This document shows positions 21,838-22,423 of a DNA stretch of 22,423 bases, one piece after another (position 1 is the first letter of the stretch; every line of letters starts with the position of its first letter). Source of the stretch: an uncultured Caulobacter sp. (GTDB lineage: Bacteria; Pseudomonadota; Alphaproteobacteria; Caulobacterales; Caulobacteraceae). The translations under genes and the position numbers were made by a program. The notes under the pieces were generated by a model. The model worked only from the letters and a program-made list of their open reading frames with translations. It was not told the origin of the DNA and did no database searches. The stretch lies in assembly GCF_937900395.1 (NCBI RefSeq), contig NZ_CALCDX010000001.1, forward strand, positions 1 through 22,423, in the 5' to 3' direction.

Positions 21838-22423
21838 GCCGCCGCGAAGTCTCGGGCGAACCCGTGCTCGCTTTGACGGATGGGCAGGGCAAAGCTGACC
21901 GTGGTGCCTTCGCCCGGCGTGGACTCCATGTCCAGCACGCCGTCGTGCATGCTGATCAGCGACTTGGTCAGGGCCAAGCCAAGCCCGGTGCCCTGGGTGG
22001 TCTTGGAGAACTGGCTTTCGACCTGCTCGAACGGGCGAGCCAAGCGCGCCAGGTCCTCCTTGGCGATGCCGATGCCGGTGTCGGAGACCGACACCCGGAC
22101 CATGTCCCCGAACGGATCGCGACGCACCTCGGCCCGCAGGGTGACGCTGCCGGCGCGCGGCGTGAACTTGATGGCGTTGGACAGTAGGTTGAGCAGCACC
22201 TGCTTGATGGCGCGGTAGTCGGCCTCGATCTCGGGCAGGGGCGGGAAGTCGATGCTGAGGTTCAGGCCGGCGGCCTCGGCGCGGTTGCGCACCAGGCGGA
22301 CGGCGTCCTCGGCGACGTCCTCGACATGCATCGGCTCGAACTTCAGGTTCATCTTGCCGGCCTCGATTTTCGACATGTCGAGGATGTCGTTGATCAGCGC
22401 CAGGAGGTGCTGGCCGGACGAGT
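21834..22423 (-). CDS. Sensor histidine kinase, C-terminal part (5' end outside window)
   Basis: The 3' part of a histidine kinase gene, about 195 codons, open to the right edge. It begins in the end of the dimerisation helix (LLALINDILDMSKIEAGKM); the phosphorylated His itself lies outside. The ATP-binding domain is complete: N box IKQVLLNLLSNAIKFTP, G1 box VSDTGIGIAKED, F box ARPFEQVESQFSK and G2 box TTQGTGLGLALTKSL, ending TTVSFALP with a 13-residue tail. The VESQFSKTTQGTGLGLAL form is the kind seen in alphaproteobacterial PleC/DivJ/PdhS-type kinases, but the sensor domains needed to name it are not visible. It has no receiver domain at its C terminus, so it is not a hybrid kinase at this end. 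Confidence 0.92.
   Translation of the reverse strand, partial: SSGQHLLALINDILDMSKIEAGKMNLKFEPMHVEDVAEDAVRLVRNRAEAAGLNLSIDFPPLPEIEADYRAIKQVLLNLLSNAIKFTPRAGSVTLRAEVRRDPFGDMVRVSVSDTGIGIAKEDLARLARPFEQVESQFSKTTQGTGLGLALTKSLISMHDGVLDMESTPGEGTTVSFALPIRQSEHGFARDFAAA

Overview
The window (22,423 bases) looks like chromosomal DNA of a Caulobacter-like alphaproteobacterium. Supporting signs are the high GC content, an alphaproteobacterial cobA-DUF2849-cysI-DUF934-cysH sulfur operon, an UrcA protein, a small orphan Hpt protein, a PleC/DivJ-type kinase fragment, and frequent TTG starts with clear ribosome binding sites. No insertion sequence, phage gene, CRISPR array or replication origin was seen. No stretch over 300 bases lacks a gene. 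The largest gaps (about 200 bases, e.g. 6688-6881 and 17741-17944) are noted where relevant.

Left edge, 1-4724: a Ser/Thr-rich protein built of 60 consecutive 8-residue repeats runs in from outside the window. It is followed on the same strand by a TPR-containing O-GlcNAc-transferase-like glycosyltransferase (GT41) and a GT61-type glycosyltransferase. My best candidate for an undescribed system is that these enzymes glycosylate the repeat protein or build its glycan. This is inferred from context and composition.

4721-8158: on the minus strand, an acyl-CoA dehydrogenase overlaps a MaoC-like hydratase (CoA-thioester metabolism). Then come a plus-strand class I methyltransferase, two tandem hairpins, tRNA-Lys(CTT) on the minus strand, and a single-domain Hpt phosphotransfer protein.

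8235-14806: an AIM24/TIGR00266 protein, a chorismate mutase and a GcvA-like LysR regulator. The regulator is divergent from the five-gene operon cobA-DUF2849-cysI-DUF934-cysH. That operon makes siroheme precursor, reduces activated sulfate (by residues an APS rather than PAPS reductase) and reduces sulfite to sulfide.

14939-19571 onward: a secreted Ntn-hydrolase of the penicillin/AHL acylase family and a secreted 3D-domain protein lie on the minus strand. A tight plus-strand unit of GST, secreted S1/P1-type nuclease and Nudix hydrolase follows, then an UrcA-family secreted protein.

20500-22423: a minus-strand pair of unknown genes, the second broken by about three frameshifts, then a four-helix membrane protein and the 3' part of a sensor histidine kinase that leaves the window.

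Every convergent protein-gene junction has one of two forms. At three, the two stop codons share one CTAG. At the other two, a 118-119 base chain-of-hairpins repeat nearly fills the gap.
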